DNA of 64,000 nt. Origin: Amorphophallus konjac (Eukaryota; Streptophyta; Magnoliopsida; Alismatales; Araceae). The DNA is taken from positions 344,756,243 through 344,820,242 of the forward strand of contig CM040121.1 of NCBI GenBank assembly GCA_022559845.1, read 5' to 3'. The notes under the pieces are model-generated. The model was given only the letters and a program-made list of their open reading frames with translations. It did not search any database and was not told where the DNA came from. Positions 21,828 to 32,886 of the stretch are shown here, piece by piece. Position 1 is the stretch's first letter. Each line of letters begins with the position of its first letter. A program made the translations under genes and the position numbers.

Positions 21828-23440
21828 CGGGCCGTGAGAGCCGGTAGATAGTAGGAAAGTAGGCTGTGTAAGCCAATGGATAGAGGGATAGCATGCTTCG
21901 AAGGGAGGCCTAAGTCATTGAGTTGTACCGCTTATCACGGTGGGACATGATAGTAATTATTGAGATAGGCCTAAGCCAAAGGGTAGTGAGACATTGGGCT
22001 TTGACGAAATGTCTAAGCCGAGAGATATGAGGATAGCGGGCTTTCAACGATGCGTCTAAGCCGAGAGATAGTGGGATAGCTGGCTTTGGCCGAAGGTCTA
22101 GGCTGAAAAATAGCAAGGTAGCGGGCTTTGATGATATGTCTAAGCTGAAGGGCAGTGGGCCTTAACTGAAGGTCCAAGCCGAATGGTAGTAGGAAAGCGG
22201 GCTACAAGAGCCGGTAGATAACAGGGAAGCGGGCTATAAAAGCCGAAAGATAGCAAGATAACAGGCTACGAGAGCCAGAAAGTTGCGGGATAGTAGGCTG
22301 CGAGAGTCAACAGGTAACAGGGTAGTAGGCTGTAAAAGCTAGAGATAGTGGGATAACAGGCTATGAGAGCCAGAGTTAGCAGGCTAAGCCAGAGATAGCA
22401 GGCTACAAGAGTCGGAGATAGCGGAATAGCAGGCTTCGAGAGCTAGAGATAACAGGCTAAGCCAGAGATAGTAGGCTACAAGAGCCAGAAATTATAGAAT
22501 AGTAGGCTACGAGAGCCAGAGATATCGGGATAGCAAGCTACAAGAGCCAAAAATAGCGGAATAGCAGGCTATGAGAGCTAGAGACGGCGGAATAACAGGC
22601 TACGAGGGCCAGAGTCAGCGGGATAGCAGGCTGCGAGAGCCAGAAGGTAATATGATAACGGGCTGCAAGAGCGAGAGATAGCTTGATAGCATGCTCTAAA
22701 AGCCAGGATAACAGGCTGCAAAAATCAGGAGGTAGTGAGATAGCAGGCTATAAAAGCCAGAATAGCAGGCTACAAGAGCCAGAATAGCGAGATAGCAGGC
22801 TACAAAAGTAAGGAGGTAGTGAGATAGCAGGCTATAAAAGTCAATAGTAAGTTGCAAGAGCCAGGATAGCGAGATAGCAAGCTATAAAAGCCAGGAGGTA
22901 GTGAGATAGAAGGCTATAAAAGCTAGAATAGCAGGCTGCAAGAGCCAGGATAGCGAGATAGTAGGCTACTAGAGCCAGAAGGTAGTGAGATAGTAGGCTA
23001 TAAAAGCCAGAATAGTAGGCTACAAGAGCTAGGATAGTGAGATAGCATGCTGCAAAAGCCAGGAACAGCAGGCTATGAGAGCTAGAGAGAGCAGGACAGT
23101 AGGCTACGAGAGCCAGATTTAGTAGGCTAAGCCAGAGATAGGAGGATACAAGAGCCAGAGATAGCAGAATAGCTGGCTACGAGAGCCAGAGTTAGCAGAC
23201 TACAAGAGCTGGAAATGGCGGAATAGCAGGCTATGATAGCCAGAGAGAGCATGCTACAAGAGTCGGAAGTAGTAGGATAGCAGGCTACAAGAGCCAAATA
23301 TAGCAAGGAAGCAGATTGTGAAAGCCAGTGAATAGCAGGGAAGTGGGCTATAAAGCCGAATGATAGCAAGGATAGCAGGCTGCGAAAGCTAGGAGGTAAT
23401 AGGGAAGCAGGCCCTGAAAGCTGGAAAGTAGTTTAGCCGA
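21828..23440. repeat. Tandem array A1: 22-32 bp monomers with ggct-n5-agcc cores
   Basis: Dozens of monomers of the type gatagcaggctacaagagcc form the array. Each contains ggct, 4-5 bases, agcc: a small inverted repeat. Between 22729 and about 23062 the monomers are organised in a higher-order unit of 82-84 bp (gaggtagtg landmarks at 22729, 22813, 22895 and 22979). The first 250 bp are more diverged. No open reading frame is plausible. The array continues the stretch at 13990-14205. Confidence 0.88.
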
Positions 23441-24650
23441 ATTATATGATAGCGAGCTTTTGCTAAAGTGGCTGAGCTAAAAAAGAGGATAACTGAAAAT
23501 CATGATAGCGGATTTTGGCCGAAATGGCTAAACCGAGGGATAGAATAGCTGAAGAATTGTGATAGCGGGCTTGAGTCGAAATGGCTAAGCTGAAGGATAA
23601 GATAACTGAGATATAAGGTAGCAGGCTTTGGCCGTCATGGCAAAGCCGAAGGATAAGATGGCTGGGAAATCATGACAGCTGGTTTTGGCTGAAAATGGCC
23701 GAGTCGAAAGATAGGATAATAGCCATATGCGATAGCGGTCTATGCCAGGCCAAAAATTAAGGAGAACGATCTTGTAAACCGAAATCAAGGGGAACGGGCT
23801 TCCGAGCCGACATCCAAGATGGCGGGCTATGAACCGAAATTGAGGAGAGGGACTGAAAGCTGAAATCAGGGGAAGTGGGCTTATGAGCCGAAATCAGGAG
23901 GAGTGGGCTTGTGAGCTGAAATCAAGGGGAGCGGGCTTCTGAGCCGATATCTAGGAAAGCGAGCTGTGAACCAAAATCAAGGAGAAAGGGCCTATAAGCC
24001 AAAATCTGGGGAAAGTGGGCTTCTAAGCCGAGATTAGGTGAAATGGGCTTATAGGCCGAAATTAGGGGATGTGGGCATCGATGAAAGATCTAGGCCGCTA
24101 AGTTGCATTGATTGTTGCGGTGGGGCAGGTGGATGAACCCTGATAGCGGGCTTTGGCTGAAAATGGCTAAGCCGAGGGATGGAGTAGTTGAAAGTTGTGA
24201 TAGCGGCCTCAACTGAAGTGGCTAAGCCGAAGGATAGAATAGTTACAAATTGTGATAATGGCTTTAACTGAAATGGCTAAGCAGAGAGGTAGAATAACTA
24301 AAAATGTATGGAAGCGGACTTTGACCGAAATGGCTAAGTCGGAAGCTAGGATAGTTAAAAGTATATGGTAGCGGCTTCGACTGAAATGGCTAAACTGGAA
24401 GATGGAATAGCTGAAAGTTGTAATAGCGGCTTCGGCCAAAATGGCTAAGCCGAAGGATAGAATAGTTGGACGGTATGGTAGCGGCTTCGGCTGAAATGGC
24501 TAAACCAAAGAATAGAATAGTCGAAAGTAGTGATAGTGTCTTCGGCCGAGATGGCTTTGTTGGAGGATAAGATAGCTAAAAATTATGGTAGCGGGCTTCA
24601 GCCGAGGTGGCTAAGCTGATGATAGGATACCTGAAATATATGATAGGATG
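23441..24650. repeat. Tandem arrays A2/A3: 56-58 bp units and ~31 bp units
   Basis: A2 units begin gatagcgg and contain a ttggcc..ggctaagcc segment; landmarks at 23504, 23561, 23617, 23674 and 23731 give steps of 56-57 bp. Units of the same type resume after about 24140. Between about 23755 and 24070 a different unit of about 31 bp (gggcttatgagccgaaatca-like) forms array A3; its ggctt-n-agcc core is again palindromic. Confidence 0.85.
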
Positions 24651-24756
24651 TTGAGTTTGCAGACAAGGATAGTTTCCTTTGGATCAACATCAAGGCTAGA
24701 AGATAGGATGGCGGATCTTGGTAGGATGTCGAGCTCGGAAGCAATATGGGATAGAT

Positions 24757-25622
24757 GTTGACTCGATGGACTGTCGAAGTCAACCAACTTGGCCCAGACG
24801 GGAGGTCTGATTCAAGGGCAGAGTACAGACGTGGACCCGACGAGATGTCAGAGTCAACAAACCTTGCTCAGACAGTAGGTCCGAGGCAAGGGCAGAAGCT
24901 AGATGTCAACCAGACGATAGGTCAGAGTAAACAAAACCTTGCTTAGACGGCAGGTCCGGGGCAAGGGTAGAATACGGAATATAGATGTTGACCTAAGGGT
25001 ACATCGAGGTCAACCAATCTGGCAGAGATGTGAGGTCTAGACCAGGGCAGAGTACAGGCGTCGACTCGACGAGATGTCGAAGTCAACCAACCTTGTTCAG
25101 ATGGGTGGTCTGAACCAAGGGTAGAATATGGATGTTGATGTTGACCTGATGGTACATCGAGGTCAACAAACCTGGTAGAGACGTGAGGTCTAGACGAGGG
25201 TAGAATACAGCTGTTGACTTGCACGAATGCCGAAGTCAACCAACTTGGCGAAGACATGAGGTCTAAGCCAAGGGAGGTATGTAGGTGTTGACTCGATAGA
25301 ATGCCGAAGTCAACCAACTTGGCAAAGATGTGAGGTCTAAGCCAAGGGAGGCATGTAGGTGTTGACCCGATAGAATATCGAGGTCAACTACCCTTGCTCA
25401 AATAGAAGGTCTAAATCAAGGGTAAGGTATGTAGATGTATAATTTGTAGATGTTGACCTGACAGTATATCGAGGTCAACCAACCTAGCAGAGACATGAGG
25501 TCTAACCAGGGCAGAATATGGACGTCGATCCGACAAGATATCAGGTTCAACAAACCTTGCCCAAACTAGAGGTCTGAACAAGGGCAGGATATGTAAATGG
25601 GCGTTGACTAGACAGGATGCCG
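24757..25622. repeat. Tandem array A4: 28-nt palindromes every 72-91 bp
   Basis: Eleven complete 28-nt units of the form gttgacc - 14 nt - ggtcaac start at 24757, 24831, 24905, 24987, 25060, 25140, 25213, 25287, 25361, 25452 and 25524. Steps are mostly 72-74 bp, with some of 80-91. A twelfth starts at 25603 and is cut after 20 bases by the Sirevirus LTR at 25623. Linkers carry ggtctaagccaagggcagaa-like sequence. Confidence 0.88.
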
Positions 25623-26649
25623 TGTTAGGTGCAAGGTGGGATCTAGAGGGGGGTGAATAGATCCCCAAATAAAATATACTTGAATTAAAAAATTCAAACC
25701 AAAATCAATTAACTGTTCAGACTGAAACAACAATTCAGAAACTAATTCAACTGTTAATGCTTCAACTAGACACAATATAGAACACTTAGCCGCTAACCCC
25801 GTTCTGAACACTAAAACGAAATTAACTCACACGCCAACCTATGAAGGAGGTAGAGGAAAAGGATCGAACGCATGAAGGCAAACCACAAACACCAAGGATT
25901 TTTAGGTGGTTCAGTCCGCACCAAGCAGACCTACATCCACCCCCCACTCAACCTGAGTCAAGATTCCACTGACTCACAGCTTGAATCGCTGATCCACAGC
26001 TTCGAGGGAACAAATCCCTTACAGCCGCTGAGCCTCACAGCTTGCTTAATCGCTAATCCATAGCTTCGAGGGACACAGCCCCAAACCGCTGACATACAGC
26101 TTGAAGGAAGTAACAAAGGAAAGAATGAACAAAACAAAAAGAACAAAAGAAAACATAGAAAATAATATGGCTCTCGAGGAGCAGAGTGGCTTGGATCTGA
26201 TGCAGAGGCCAACACACGATCCGGTTTTCAATGATGCGTCGGCTACACTCAGTTCTTCATCTCACGAACTCTCTCTTTCTCTTCTTCTTCTTCTTCTCAC
26301 GAATTCTCTCACAAATTTTGTTCAAACTCATTTGCTCTCTCTCTTTTCTCTTCAGCTCTCTCTTTTCAGCACTTTGCAGCTCTCTCTATTTTCTCTTTAG
26401 ATTTCACAACCTATTTCTTCTCTATGCGCCAAAAGAGTTTTGGCGGGATTATATAGAACAAAGGCTCCAGAAATCGTCAGGATAAGATAAACCCATTTGG
26501 CTATTTTCCCATTTTCTCATTTATCCACGTGTCAGGAGAGAGAATATTCTTCTCTCAGAAAAGTGCTAGGTGGCCTTGGATCATGTGCCAAATCATTGGC
26601 CTTCGAGCATAAGTGTGAAGCTTCCGTGGCAGACATAAGGCTTCTGCCT

Positions 26650-27260
26650 ACCCAGCTATTTGTCAGCCTTACTAGATATTTTTCACCCTTATCACCCATT
26701 TGTCTGCCTTATACACCTATTTGTCATGCTTATTCCTAAGAGCCGTCGCCTTTGTCTTCACACTTCTTCTTTCTCTCGTTTTCCTTCATTTCTCAACTCT
26801 GTCGAGCTATTTTTCACCCTTGTTGTTCTTTTGTCTTCCTTAAGTGCCATTTGTCACCCTTATTCTCTATAAGCTATCGCTTTTTCTATTTTTCTCCTTT
26901 GCAAGCTTCAACGTGACTTGCGTCGACTCCAAAGCCTTATGGAGTCGACTCCGCTTCTTCGCTCTTCACGATTTCAACCTTGTCACCTATTTTTCACCCT
27001 TACTGAGCTATTTGTCAGCCTTATCGCCTATTTGTCACTGCTGACTACCTATTTGTCACCACTATTTGACATAAGCCGTCGCCTTTGGCCTTTTCTTTTC
27101 TGCTTTGCCGGCTGTAGCCGAGTCGGCTCCAGTACACTTTCGAGTTGACTTCCCATCTTCCAAATTCCTTCTTCTTCCATTTGCCAACGTCGTTAGAACT
27201 ATTTTTCAACGTTGGTCATCCATTATTCGACCTTAGAAGCTATTTGTCACCTTTATATCC
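26650..27260 (-). repeat. ctatttgtcaccctta motif repeats in the S1 LTR
   Basis: About 14 variants of tatttgtcaccctta or tttttcaccctta recur, in clusters of two to four at about 20-25 bp steps. The clusters are separated by a longer unit that includes ataagccgtcgccttt. The result is a two-level tandem structure in the LTR, possibly an enhancer array. Confidence 0.75.
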
Positions 27261-27475
27261 TTTAGCTGGCATGTGACTCCGGCTGAACTGGCATTGACTC
27301 CATGGACTGCTAAAGTCGACTTCATCTTCATGAAACTTCATCAACCTATCTTTTCTGAACTGAACAAACATCATTCGTCCTGTTAACCTGTTCTTTGAGC
27401 AAATTCAGAGATAAAAAGATATCATCATTAAAAACATAAATGACTTATGTTGAACCCCTGCGTGAATGTTCTATT

Positions 27476-29143
27476 TGTTGGATTTTGATGATGACCAAAC
27501 ACTATATTAGACTAGAACTATTGTTGGATGAATAAATTTGATCAAACTCATTTTGAACTGCTTTACTATGTAATTACCTTTTTCTTCTTAGATCATGATC
27601 TACTAATGATGTCGGAGGAGGTATTTTTGCAGGATCAAGATCATCTCTCTTTGAGTAAGTGCTTTGAGTTATGTTTGTCAAAGTTTCAATTTAACTCCAA
27701 TTTTGTGTTTTTACAGTACTCAGGAATGAAGCTCACTTCCTAACTCATTCAAGGATGCTTGGTGAGATCCAAACAAAACTTTACCCTTTGATTAGTTGTT
27801 TTCCTTCATAGAAGCCATGGGTTGACCCCAAGGGTTGATCCCTGTTTATAACCAGCACATAGATATGTTTAACATGTTTGATTTCATGGGGTAGACCCCA
27901 AGAGTCGACCCCTTGGTGGCTGATAACTCTTTTTTTTCTTTTTGTTGTGAAGTAGTTCATGGGTCGACCCCTAGGTGCTCCCGAGCCCTCGGGTGTTAGT
28001 TTTCAGCAATTCGGTGCGTGGGTCAACCCCATGGGTCGACCCTTTTTGGTACCGGAGCCCCTCGGGTTTCTCAATTTTTGTAGGGTGTGTGCAATGGGTC
28101 GACCCCATGGGTCGACCCCTGGAAATTCCCATTCTAGGGCACCCTTGTCCCGTGTTGTAGTGTCTTCGAGGGTCGACCCAATGGGTCGACCCCTGGAGTT
28201 TCGGACGTCCAGTCTGGTTCGAGATCCGTTTCGTGGCCACCGTTTTTGATCCTATTTTACCCTAAAGTTGGGAGATCCGAGGCTCCCATCTTGTCACACG
28301 TGTCCCCCCGTCCTTGGGACTATAAAACCAATGATTAGGGCGGCCATATACAGTGAGGAAAGAGGCATATTCGAACTCATCCCTTTTTGTCTTGCAGGAG
28401 AAGAAAGTTCGTGGGGAGCCTTTCCATGTGCGAATAGAAGAAGTCTACTTTGAGAATAGGCCAATCCCCTTGCTGATTAGATGCATCCTGAGCAAGGATT
28501 GAAGCTTCTCCTCCTTATATGAAGCTGGGCAACATGGATCTCGAGCTGCACATCATCATCCGGGCTTCCTCTTGAAGATCTGTCTACATCCTGCATCACC
28601 GACCAAGAAATGAAGAACTTCAGCTGGGTCATCGTTTGAAAGGGGGATTTCTGGCGACCTCAAGATCTTTATTGCATATATTCTATTCATTCTATTTCAG
28701 TTCTGAAGGATCATTGTATATCTGAATATTTTTCTTGAACGAAATAATGTGTGTGTGTGCGTTTGTCGGTCGCAGCGCACGTGTGTGTGTGTGGCTGTGT
28801 GCTTCACAGCGTGTGTGTGTATGGGTTTTCACTATATAGTGGAAGCAATCCTCACTCTGTGAGGGGTGGACGTAGGGGACACTATTGTGAACCCGAACCA
28901 CCTAAAACCCTCTTGTTCATTGTAGTTTGCTTCTACGTTCTTTCACGAGTGGGCTTCTTGTCTAGCGGAGTGTTGTTCAAATCTCGTCTGTTCAGATTTC
29001 TCTATATTTCCACTGTTCGTGTGTTTGCTTCATCGGGTGAGAAGAGTGTGCTTCATTTATTGTCCTTCCAGTTAATCTTTTCAAATAGTTCATTGTTGAA
29101 TTTTTTATTGCCAATCAATTCACCCCTCCCCTCTTGATTGCCA
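27476..29143 (+). mobile_element. Probable solo LTR of another Sirevirus, inserted in the S1 LTR
   Basis: It begins tgttggattttgatgatgacc, a common Sirevirus LTR start, and ends caattcacccctcc...gattgcca without a primer site after it. It contains the conserved block gtggacgtagg...gaaccacct (28866-28903), six perfect gggtcgaccc palindromes (27961, 28033, 28096, 28109, 28170, 28183) and a (gt)n run. The sequence on both sides belongs to the minus-strand S1 LTR. The target duplication is unclear (tctat left, tctac right, depending on the exact ends), so boundaries may be off by a few bases. Confidence 0.65.
28746..28825. repeat. Interrupted (GT)n microsatellite
   Basis: Three gt runs separated by cgtttgtcggtcgcagcgcac and ctgtgtgcttcacagc lie inside the solo LTR. 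Confidence 0.9.
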
Positions 29144-29208
29144 TCTACCGGGGACAATAACTCATAAATTACACATATTTTTGACATCATCAAAATCACA
29201 GGGCACAA

Positions 29209-29879
29209 CATTCTCCCCCTTTTTGATGATGGCAACACTATGAGTCATTGTGATCAAATTGACATAGTTAGTGGCTGAAACTATTCTCCCTCTTCTCATT
29301 TAATGACTCATCAAACTATTCTCCCCCTTTGACTTCAGTAAAAAATAGTTTGACAGCACATTTGAAGTTTGGAGATGAGTTGGACAAGAAGGCTCTGAAG
29401 GATATGAGTTGAGACTTTCTCCCCCTTGACATATGATCAGAACAAAAAATAGCCAGATGGAGGTAGACTCAAGTGAGAGCAACAGACAAGCAGACAAAGA
29501 TGTCCTTGACACCAAATGTTGATTTCAGAAAATAAATATAATTGAAGGAATGAAGTTTGTCAAGTTATGCAAGAAGAAATTCTCAATCTGATACTAATTT
29601 CATAAATCAGAAATGAGTAATTTTCATATTCTTCCATTATAAATGGCTTATGATTTGTTCCGTATTTAACAACATGGTTCAAATTTAATGACTTCAAAGT
29701 TTATCAATGAAATTTCTTTGAAAAAATTTCTACATTCATGTTTAATACAAATGAACCAAATTTTCATATTGAACCCTTGTTTAACCTCTCATTCTCTTAC
29801 TCATTCAATTTCAATGACTCCTTTGAGAGTTACACAAATTAGTATTGAGATTAAACAATCATGATATTTTCTGATTAAG
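29209..29879 (-). mobile_element. 3' untranslated tail of Sirevirus S1 with clustered polypurine tracts
   Basis: On minus this leads into the LTR at 29208. Besides the tract next to the LTR (29209-29222), further purine runs on minus occur near 29287-29298, 29317-29330 and 29421-29432 (seen on + as ctccctcttctc, ctccccctttg and ctcccccttg). Clustered tracts ahead of the 3' LTR are a reported hallmark of Sireviruses. The rest is AT-rich with no coding frame. It is cut at 29880 by the Tekay LTR. Confidence 0.75.
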
Positions 29880-30651
29880 TGCAATGCCCCGAGATCCAAT
29901 TCCCAATTTATGGGCAAATTTTTTTCTTCTATCGGACCACGAAGCATTACGTCGTACGTATCGCGGAAGTACATATATATATATTTACGTGAGAGAGAGA
30001 GAGAGAGAGAAACTATAATTACATGAAATGTAAATAACATCTCAATCATTCATAATCCAAGAAAAATACATGTCCATTGCCCAAATACATATAAGTCCAT
30101 ACAAGATCACCAATCCATAAACTATTCATAATACGAAAGATAAATATCCATAGTCTACCCTGATGTAGGGAGGACAAGAACTACTCCTCGGCCGTAGCCT
30201 TCTCCTCGACCTCCTCCACTACATCCCCTGAAAACATGTACCACAAGGGGATGAGTGTGACGCTCAGTAGGCAGCCTAATCAAATCGGGGTTAACTCACA
30301 TTCATATATCTAATTCATATACATAATTCAAATGTTAACAATAAAATAGTGCAAAAGACCCATATAGTCCCTTCTAGAACCCTCCAAAGTGACCCTAATA
30401 GGTATATCAAGAACCCAGGGATAAATGGGTAAATGATGGAACCCAAGTGGATCAAGTTTGATGGGTTTCATGAAACCGTATTGGCCATCGATCGACCGAA
30501 CTATAACACGTTACAGACCGGCCAACATTGGCAAATTCGGTCGACGGAAATGCCCAGGTCGATCGATCGAACCCGTTGGGTTGACACAGCCTGCCCAGTG
30601 CATCGACGTAGTGGCACATTCCAGAAGCCAATTTGATCAGAATTGAGCTGC

Positions 30652-30685
30652 TGCGTCGACACAGCCTGGTCAGTGTGTCGACGCA
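30652..30685. repeat. Perfect 11-bp inverted repeat with gtcgac cores
   Basis: tgcgtcgacac and its exact reverse complement gtgtcgacgca are separated by 12 bases. A decayed relative (gttgacacagcctgcccagt, then gcatcgacg) lies about 70 bp to the left at 30578-30607. Confidence 0.9.
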
Positions 30686-30963
30686 TCAGAAGTACACATC
30701 AAGTTTCAGAATTTCTGCATTGAGCCTAAAGTTAACTAGTAGATTTTCCTGTGGTAAAATCGTTATCCAACATGTAAAATACCCATGCATGCACTAAATC
30801 CACAATGAATGATTAATTGCACATTTCACATTTGCATGAGTTTCACATCTTACGTTATTCATGGAAACGAACAGCTACCACATAGGAGGCCCACACACAA
30901 ACGAACGAAAGAGTACTGCGCAGACCCAAGAGTTAACTCCCACCTAGACTCATTGCCGCACGG

Positions 30964-31115
30964 GGCATTACGTATCGCCATCCCCCAGGTTCTGTGACTT
31001 TACGTATCTCCATCCCACAAAATGAACCAGCTGAATCATAGGATTTTAACTAGGGCATTACGTATCGCCATCCCCCAGGTTCTTTTACTTTCACGGCATT
31101 ACGTATCCCCATCCC
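30964..31115. repeat. Fourfold repeat of ggcattacgtatcgccatccc
   Basis: Copies lie at 30964-30984, about 30999-31016, 31054-31074 and 31095-31115. The first and third, and the second and fourth, are 90-96 bp apart, so a two-unit block was duplicated. The flanking cccaggttct is also shared by the first and third copies. Confidence 0.85.
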
Positions 31116-32886
31116 GCAGAAGGGACCGAAATCTGACTTCTCAGAATGCTGCTGTTTTCCATTCATAACATTCACATTGTATTCACATTCACATTCACTT
31201 AATCTCATCATATCATAATATAAGCATGCATGCTTCCATATGGTTTAAGTGGGCTAATCATACTTATAAGCTTACGGTTGTAGAACGAATCATAATCAGG
31301 TTACCAGCAAGGTTTCTGTTACAGACTTCTCAGATTACAGAATCTAATTATAATATCTTTCATGCACTTGGACATATTTCATCTTGCTAATACGGAACTT
31401 GATAAAAGAACTACATATCTTGATATAAAGAACTTGACGACTAGAACTATAGAACTTGATAGAAAGAACTATAGAACTTGGTATAAGGAACTTGACGGCT
31501 AGAACTATAGAACTTGATTGAAAGAACTAAAAAACTAGATAAAAAGAACTAATGACTGCGAGATGATCGTACATATCCTTAGTCTCTCTTTATTGTATAG
31601 AAATTACTTAGGAATCGTTCTAATGCATCGTTGACCCCTAAGATTTGAGGGTAGGTGCCTACCTTCAAGATGTTGAACCAACGATCCGGGGATGAGATGC
31701 ACACCCCAGATCCTCCCAAAACTCTTCCCTTCGTCCTAGGGTTCTGTAGGATGGCCCCACATGCGCCGGATCATCCTCCCACGTACAGTCGAGGTCCCTC
31801 ACCCTCTTCTCACGCAAGAAAGATGGAAGATGGTGGAGAGCTGAAAAGAATGGTTGGTAAAGGCTTACTTCCCACGAGACCCACATCCTTATATGGTTTT
31901 CAAGCCTCCCTAGGATTTGGCCATGACCCACAAGGCTTAATCCCGCTCCCAAGGTTACTGGTTGGAGAGAAGTTAAGGCCATGCACCATTTCGGGTTTGA
32001 AAAGATGCGACCCTTCGTCCATCGGTCATAAACGCGGGTGGACGTGCTCTTCTGTCGAGAAATGGGTTTGGACGTCTTCAGATGAAGTCTAGAGGACTTC
32101 CAGATGTAATCTTGAGATGTGGTTTCACTGAATTTCATCAACCCTAGCATGAGTTATGATTTTTTCAATATTAATGTTTATTCTCCCCTATTCTAGTCAT
32201 GACCTTTTGGTAGCTCGAGGTAATTCAAGTATAACTCTAGTATCCAGTCAGAATTTGACCTCGACCTCAACATAGAAGATGTATCTAACATCCCATTAGA
32301 GATTATGACCTTAGTTTCATGTCATTTAAATAACTACAAACGAAGTTATGAATTTCTAATTATTTACGTGTGAATTTTCCCCAATAGTCACATCTCTTCG
32401 TGATGGTTGGTGACAATGGGCTCAGAACCTTGGGTTCTGGTGTGAATTAGATTTCCATCTCAGCAGAGGAGTTCGGATAAATGCCCCAAACTTTCTAATG
32501 GACTTTGTTTCAGGCAATTTGGTTGACTATGGGCCAAGATATCCTTTTTTCAACAGATGACAATGTTTTCTGTAACTCTTTCGACCTATTATCATAAACT
32601 CCCTCTTATCCCCTATTACGCCTATTTGCCAGAAGTTATAATCTTCATCCGAGTTGTTCTTTACTCAATGTCCATTAAATGGGCTTTGGTTTCACCTAAT
32701 TCCGACCTTGCTAGGTTGAGTTATGAATTCCCTAAAGATCCCTCCAATGTTCTATTTAGATTTCTAATTTATTGTGTTAATGGGCCTGAATTGTACCCAA
32801 TTGGGCCAGTGCCCAATTGGTGGTCCTAACATCCTCTCCCCGTTAAAAATAATTTCATCCTCGAAATTAACTTGAAAATTTTAAGA

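Larger units (their letters stand above)
25623..29208 (-). mobile_element. 3' LTR of a Sirevirus (S1), split by a nested LTR
   Basis: On minus it starts tgttgtgccctg at 29208, just after a purine tract (aaaaagggggagaa), and ends ...cacctaaca at 25623. The end section (ctattcacccccctctagat) and the block with gtggatgtagg and gaaccacct (25914-25940 on +) are typical of Maximus/SIRE LTRs. Without the nested segment at 27476-29143 the LTR is about 1.9 kb. It interrupts a palindrome of array A4; the other end of S1 is not in the window. Short perfect palindromes with a gtcgac core occur at 26941-26952 and 27313-27322. Confidence 0.8.
29880..32831 (-). mobile_element. 3' LTR of a Tekay/Del-type chromovirus
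   Basis: On minus it starts tgttaggaccacc at 32831, after the purine tract cggggagagga, and ends ...ctcggggcattgca at 29880; length 2952 bp. It contains a perfect inverted repeat (30652-30685), four copies of a ggcattacgtatcgccatccc-like motif (30964-31115), a repeated agaactatagaacttga motif (31390-31560) and a (ga)n run (29992-30010). The 5' LTR lies beyond the right edge. Frames of 145 and 161 codons on opposite strands at 31655-32150 overlap each other and are not convincing. Confidence 0.85.

Noticed and set aside
24757..25622. Regularly spaced repeats resembling a CRISPR array
   Set aside because: The spacers are themselves related repeats, step length varies, there are no cas genes, and the context is a plant genome.
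31655..32150. 145-codon (+) and 161-codon (-) frames in the Tekay LTR
   Set aside because: They overlap on opposite strands inside an LTR and show no conserved motif.
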